From: Elusimicrobiaceae bacterium
Lineage (GTDB): Bacteria > Elusimicrobiota > Elusimicrobia > Elusimicrobiales > Elusimicrobiaceae
Length of the DNA stretch: 64,000 bases
Assembly: GCA_017534965.1 (NCBI GenBank)
Contig: JAFXVA010000038.1
Location: forward strand, 1 to 64,000
Direction of reading: 5' to 3'
Of the stretch, positions 60,686-64,000 are shown piece after piece. The position numbers were made by a program, and so were the translations under genes. The notes under the pieces are model-generated. The model was not told the origin of the DNA and did not search any database. It saw only the letters and a list, made by a program, of their open reading frames with translations. Position 1 is the stretch's first letter. Every line of letters starts with the position of its first letter.

Positions 60686-61918
60686 CTATTTTTTACCAAG
60701 TAAAGTTTTTGCCGCGCAAATTGCGCTTGTCCAGGCAAAATGCAAATTAAAGCCGCCACAACGGCCGTCAATATCAAGCAGTTCGCCCGTAATATAGAGA
60801 TTGGGATTTTTTAAAGAACGAAAAGTTCCTTTTTCAATTTCCTTTGTATCCACACCGCCTTTTGCCGCACATGCCTGTTCAAAGGGGCGCAAACCTTCCA
60901 CTCTAAAGGACCATGCTTGTAATACTTCCTTTATTCTAGCAAAATTTTGGCTATTAAAATCACAAATTAATAAATTCTTTTTAAAACCAAGAAAATCTAT
61001 CATCAAATTGGCAATACTATCAGCTAAAATACCGGCAAAAAAATCTTTTAATTTACGACGCGGATATTTTTGTGCGCGCGTATCTATAAAATCGCTAAAT
61101 TCCTGTTTTGTAAAATTACTAAATAAATTTAACTCCAAAACTTGCCCTTTTTTGGCGTTTCGGCTTAAACTGAAAATATTATTGCCGGAAACGCCCTGTG
61201 CGTTAAATAGAACTTCCCCTTCTTCACTTGCAATTAGTTTGCTGTTTTCTTTTAAAGAAGCAAGAGCATAAACTTTGACTCCGGCAATTCTTGTAAGGGC
61301 TGTTTTTTCCTGCAAATTAATTGAGCATAAAGCAGGGCTTAAAGGTTTTATTGTATGGCCAAAACTTTGCGCAAGGGCGTAACCTGCCTTACTGCCCCCC
61401 ACCTGCGGATAAGCGAGCGAACCACAGGCAAGCACAATATTTTTTGCAAAATAATTTTGTCCTTGTTTAGAAGAAACCTTAAAAATTTTTGTTTTATTAT
61501 CTTGGATAATTTTAGATACTTCCGTTCTTAAAGTTATTTCTGCTCCCGCTTCTTTTAAGGCACAAGTTAAGCAAGCAGCTAAACTTGAGGCCTTGGAAGT
61601 ATAAGTAAAAAAGCGGTTGTTTTCTTCTTTGTAAAGTAAACCTAAATCAGCAAAATAATTAAGAGCATCTTGATAAGAAAATTTATCTAAAGCAGTTTTA
61701 ACAAAATCCTGATCGCCGTAATATTTATTTGGTGCTACTAAACGATTGGTGAAATTGCACTCTCCGTTACCGCTTACCAAAATTTTACGACCGCAAGTTA
61801 TTTCTTTTTCCAAAAGTAAAACTTTTTTACCACCGCGTACAAGTTCTAAAGCACAAACAAGCCCGCTGGCCCCACCGCCAACAACAATAACATCATGAAT
61901 ATTTGTTTGTGCCTGCAT
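60686..61918 (-). CDS. HI0933/BaiN-family FAD-dependent oxidoreductase
   Basis: A 410-residue flavoprotein with FAD motif VVGGGASGLVCALEL (12-26), LLEKEITCGRKILVSGNGECNFTN, the family's VLACGSLAYPQVGGSKAGY and a terminal CAAKGGVDTKEI and GELLDIDGRCGGFNLHFAWTSA. The family is NAD(P)H:flavin-dependent with mostly unknown substrates (bile-acid or tRNA-related roles proposed for members). It lies 3 nt after dut. Confidence 0.88.
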   Translation of the reverse strand: MQAQTNIHDVIVVGGGASGLVCALELVRGGKKVLLLEKEITCGRKILVSGNGECNFTNRLVAPNKYYGDQDFVKTALDKFSYQDALNYFADLGLLYKEENNRFFTYTSKASSLAACLTCALKEAGAEITLRTEVSKIIQDNKTKIFKVSSKQGQNYFAKNIVLACGSLAYPQVGGSKAGYALAQSFGHTIKPLSPALCSINLQEKTALTRIAGVKVYALASLKENSKLIASEEGEVLFNAQGVSGNNIFSLSRNAKKGQVLELNLFSNFTKQEFSDFIDTRAQKYPRRKLKDFFAGILADSIANLMIDFLGFKKNLLICDFNSQNFARIKEVLQAWSFRVEGLRPFEQACAAKGGVDTKEIEKGTFRSLKNPNLYITGELLDIDGRCGGFNLHFAWTSAICAAKTLLGKK

Positions 61919-61921
61919 AAA

Positions 61922-62341
61922 TTATTTTGAGCCTGTGCTACCAAAACCGCCTGCTGCGCGTTCTGTTTGGGAAAGTTCGCCCTCTTCAAAAGTAGGATAT
62001 AAAGTAGGTAAAACAACAAGTTGGGCTATTTTTTGGCCTTTTTCAAAAGTAAAAGGAGTATCATTTAAGTTATAAAAACAGACGATAACTTCCCCTCTGT
62101 AAGGAGCATCAATTAAACCGGCCATAACTTTTATGCCTTTGCTTTCAACAGAACTTTTGCCCCACACGCAACCGCTGGTATTTTCCGGCAATTCAAGGGC
62201 AATACCGGTGCGCACTTTGCTGATTTGGCGAGCAGGTAAAGTTGTTTCTTCAAGGGCAAATAAATCAGCCCCCGAATCCGTCGCATGAGCGCGAACGGGA
62301 AGTTTTGCATCTTTTTCAAGTTTTTTAACTTTTATTTGCAT
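61922..62341 (-). CDS. dut: dUTP diphosphatase
   Basis: About 139 residues from MQIKVKKLEK. Five trimeric-dUTPase motifs: ATDSGADL, WGKSSVESKGI (motif 2), GLIDAPYRGEV with the catalytic Asp, KGQKIAQLV and the C-terminal RAAGGFGSTG that closes over the active site. It removes dUTP and supplies dUMP for thymidylate. Motif 2 differs from the common GRSGLA form. The start overlaps the upstream gene by 10 nt. Confidence 0.93.
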   Translation of the reverse strand: MQIKVKKLEKDAKLPVRAHATDSGADLFALEETTLPARQISKVRTGIALELPENTSGCVWGKSSVESKGIKVMAGLIDAPYRGEVIVCFYNLNDTPFTFEKGQKIAQLVVLPTLYPTFEEGELSQTERAAGGFGSTGSK

Positions 62342-63174
62342 AAAAAGACCTTCCAAATTAAAAATAAAACTAAAAGAACCCCTATTGTAAGTTTAATTAC
62401 TTTACCTGGGTTATCGCGTGCATCTTGCCCTTCTTTTTTAGAAGAAAAAGAACTTTCTTTTTTAATAAATTCGCAAGCATTTAAAACGCCAAGCATTGTG
62501 TTTTTTTCATCAACCACAGGTATTTGATAATGCCCCTTTTCAAACAAATCTAAAGCTTTTTCTATTTTATCCTTAGGGGCAAGTTTATATTCTATATTTT
62601 GCATAAGAGAACCGGCGACGCTTTCCCTATCAAAAAAAGCTAAATTTTGCGTTCTTATAAGACCGGCGATTTTGCCGTTTTTATCTTTTATAAAAACTTG
62701 CGGGGCAAATTTTTCTTTGGGTAAATTTTTAAGGCGCAAAATAATTTCGCGCACTTTACTATCTGTTTTAAAAGAAAGATAATCTTGGTCAATAAAAGCA
62801 CCCACGCTATCTTTAGAATAAGCCAAAATTGTTGTTAAAGTGGCATATAAATTTTTATCTAAAACTTGTTTTAAACGCGCCTTAAAAGGAACAGGCAAAG
62901 CCGCAAAAATATGTGCTGCCTGTAAGGTTTTTAAATGGCCTAAAATATAACAGGCCTGTTTGATAGGCAACCTTCTTAAAAATGGGGCAGCTTTAGCCGG
63001 GGCCATATTTTCAAAACACAAAATAATACTTTTTGCCGGCAAGGTGCAAAGCAAATCAAGGGCTTGACCAAGCGGCATTTTGTGCAACTCTTCCACAGCT
63101 TGCTTTGGCGCACTAAGAACAAAACTTTCAAATATTTTTGCTATATTATTTTGGTCTTGTATTGTTTTCCTCAT
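62332..63174 (-). CDS. MgtE-N/CBS domain membrane protein lacking the channel
   Basis: A 280-residue protein: an N-terminal helical region with the AxxxLxxLPxxxAxxxLxxL pattern of MgtE-N domains (about 15-125), a CBS pair (about 130-245: DQDYLSFKTDSKVREII and GHYQIPVVDEKNTMLGVL), and a single C-terminal transmembrane helix (about 258-276). MgtE magnesium channels add a five-helix pore after the CBS pair; here only one helix follows. It may be a nucleotide or Mg2+ sensor tethered to the membrane (inference). Confidence 0.65.
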   Translation of the reverse strand: MRKTIQDQNNIAKIFESFVLSAPKQAVEELHKMPLGQALDLLCTLPAKSIILCFENMAPAKAAPFLRRLPIKQACYILGHLKTLQAAHIFAALPVPFKARLKQVLDKNLYATLTTILAYSKDSVGAFIDQDYLSFKTDSKVREIILRLKNLPKEKFAPQVFIKDKNGKIAGLIRTQNLAFFDRESVAGSLMQNIEYKLAPKDKIEKALDLFEKGHYQIPVVDEKNTMLGVLNACEFIKKESSFSSKKEGQDARDNPGKVIKLTIGVLLVLFLIWKVFLCK

Positions 63175-63215
63175 AAATAAATTATAGTATATTGTAAAGC
63201 GCGGAGGGCAATTTT

Positions 63216-64000
63216 ATGTTTTTTTCAAAACCGATAAATGAACTGACTTTTGAAGATGTGGTTGCTTTTTTAAAGCAAGGTATCGCCGAAAATACTATGC
63301 TTGACTATAAATTTATGCTACCTAAAAATAATGAAAAATTTGCCAAAACTATTGCCGCTTTTGCAAACACTATGGGTGGCACAATTATTATAGGGGTTAA
63401 AGATGAAAACGATAAACCTATCCCCCCTTTTAACGGACAGCCCTTCCATGCAAAAATAAGACCGCAGATTGAAAGTATTATTCAAAATTATATTGATCCG
63501 GTTGTCTTTGTTGATATCGCAACTTGCAAAAACCCGCACAATAATAATATGTATGTGGTAATAAATATTCCTCAAAGCAATTTAACACCGCACTTGGTGG
63601 GCGATTTAAAAAGGGCTTATGTTAGAACAGGCCAAGCTTCAAGACCGGAAGCCATAGTCCACCCGGATAAACTGCCCTGGCTTCTTGATAACAGAAAAAA
63701 AAGCCAAAGTTTGCGCCATATTCTTTTAGATAAAGCCCAAGCCCATTTTAATAATTTTTTAATTGCGCAAAATTTAAAAACAAATCAGTTAACTGCCGCT
63801 TTTACTTTAATTCCCTTATACCCGCAAACGCCCTCAGTAAATTATAAAGATTTGCCAAAATTACTTGAAAAAATTAAATTACCAAACTTTGCTTTAGATC
63901 ATGAAATAAACACCGTTCAAGATGGAATTATCGTTAAAAAAGGGCAATTTTCCACAATAGAATTAAACTCTTATGGCTTAATTTCTTACAGAACACTTTT
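63216..64000 (+). CDS. Schlafen/AlbA-type ATP-binding protein, partial (runs off the right edge)
   Basis: 261 codons, open at the window end; start ATG with a GGAGGG site 7 nt upstream. The N-terminal DYKFMLPKNNEKFAKTIAAFANTMGGTIIIGVKDEN is the AlbA_2/divergent AAA-4 signature, with LKRAYVRTGQASRP later (about 138). The family includes transcription regulators and proteins beside defence loci; no partner is visible here. The C-terminal domain is outside the window. It is divergent from the MgtE-N/CBS gene, with 41 nt between starts. Confidence 0.8.
   Translation, partial: MFFSKPINELTFEDVVAFLKQGIAENTMLDYKFMLPKNNEKFAKTIAAFANTMGGTIIIGVKDENDKPIPPFNGQPFHAKIRPQIESIIQNYIDPVVFVDIATCKNPHNNNMYVVINIPQSNLTPHLVGDLKRAYVRTGQASRPEAIVHPDKLPWLLDNRKKSQSLRHILLDKAQAHFNNFLIAQNLKTNQLTAAFTLIPLYPQTPSVNYKDLPKLLEKIKLPNFALDHEINTVQDGIIVKKGQFSTIELNSYGLISYRTL

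Overview
The window looks like a contiguous stretch of a low-GC, Gram-negative, diderm bacterial chromosome. Outer-membrane logic is everywhere: a LolA-like carrier, a TolQ/TolR/TonB-like set, an MlaE-MlaF-MlaD lipid transporter, an LPS-type heptosyltransferase, a TolC-MacA-MacB-like efflux set and beta-barrel-like or lipobox proteins. Type IV pilins with the class leader KGF[ST]LxELL, followed by a helix of the style S[R/H]xxEAxxxxxxxRxAxxRF, together with two T9SS-type C-terminal sorting domains, suggest Elusimicrobiota (a gut Elusimicrobiaceae-like lineage). That assignment is inference from protein style, not from a marker-gene comparison.

Layout. Bases 1-31400 are an almost unbroken minus-strand series of housekeeping genes: efp, two M24B peptidases, an ABC-F protein, queF, a divergent P-type ATPase, lspA, ileS, a small cluster of bacterial PH-domain and zinc-ribbon membrane proteins, a tRNA-Ser(GCU) flanked by tRNA-like repeats, an epimerase, tolQ/tolR/tonB-like genes, pgsA-pgpA, lolA-like, ftsK, accB, radA, the mla genes, alr and dnaB. 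Bases 31600-38200 hold a secreted T9SS-CTD protein and an extraordinary 1734-residue type IV pilin whose globular part is replaced by about 1500 residues of cysteine-rich repeats. Bases 38500-42850 carry, on the plus strand, an HK97-type packaging set (portal, prohead protease, small terminase-like, large terminase) with no capsid or tail gene. Bases 42850-49760 hold a TPR lipoprotein, two LPS-type glycosyltransferases and the tripartite efflux genes. Bases 50083-50893 hold a strong promoter, a roughly 310-nt structured RNA ending in a conditional-looking terminator, and a normal-size pilin. Bases 51300-64000 return to minus-strand housekeeping genes (trxB, maf, a YggS-like gene, cca, an acyl-CoA ligase, dut, a HI0933-type flavoprotein) and include a second pair made of a cysteine-rich secreted protein followed by a T9SS-CTD protein. 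The last gene, on the plus strand, is a Schlafen/AlbA-type protein that runs off the right edge.

How the parts work together. The housekeeping block covers envelope biogenesis (lspA, lolA-like, tol, mla, pgsA/pgpA, LPS glycosyltransferases) and chromosome maintenance (dnaB, ftsK, radA). The accessory layer is surface-directed: pilins, giant cysteine-rich proteins and CTD-bearing secreted proteins, each with its own strong sigma-70-like promoter.

Most unusual features: the giant cysteine-rich pilin and its paired CTD gene; a composite repeat made of three direct repeats plus a palindrome (two full copies and a possible decayed third); tRNA-Ser-like elements with a compensating hairpin and invariant ACTGCT loop; the structured leader RNA at 50118-50427; the split phage packaging set; and two independent in-frame TAA codons interrupting mlaF and the MacA-like gene. 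No rRNA, CRISPR array, integrase or transposase gene was seen.
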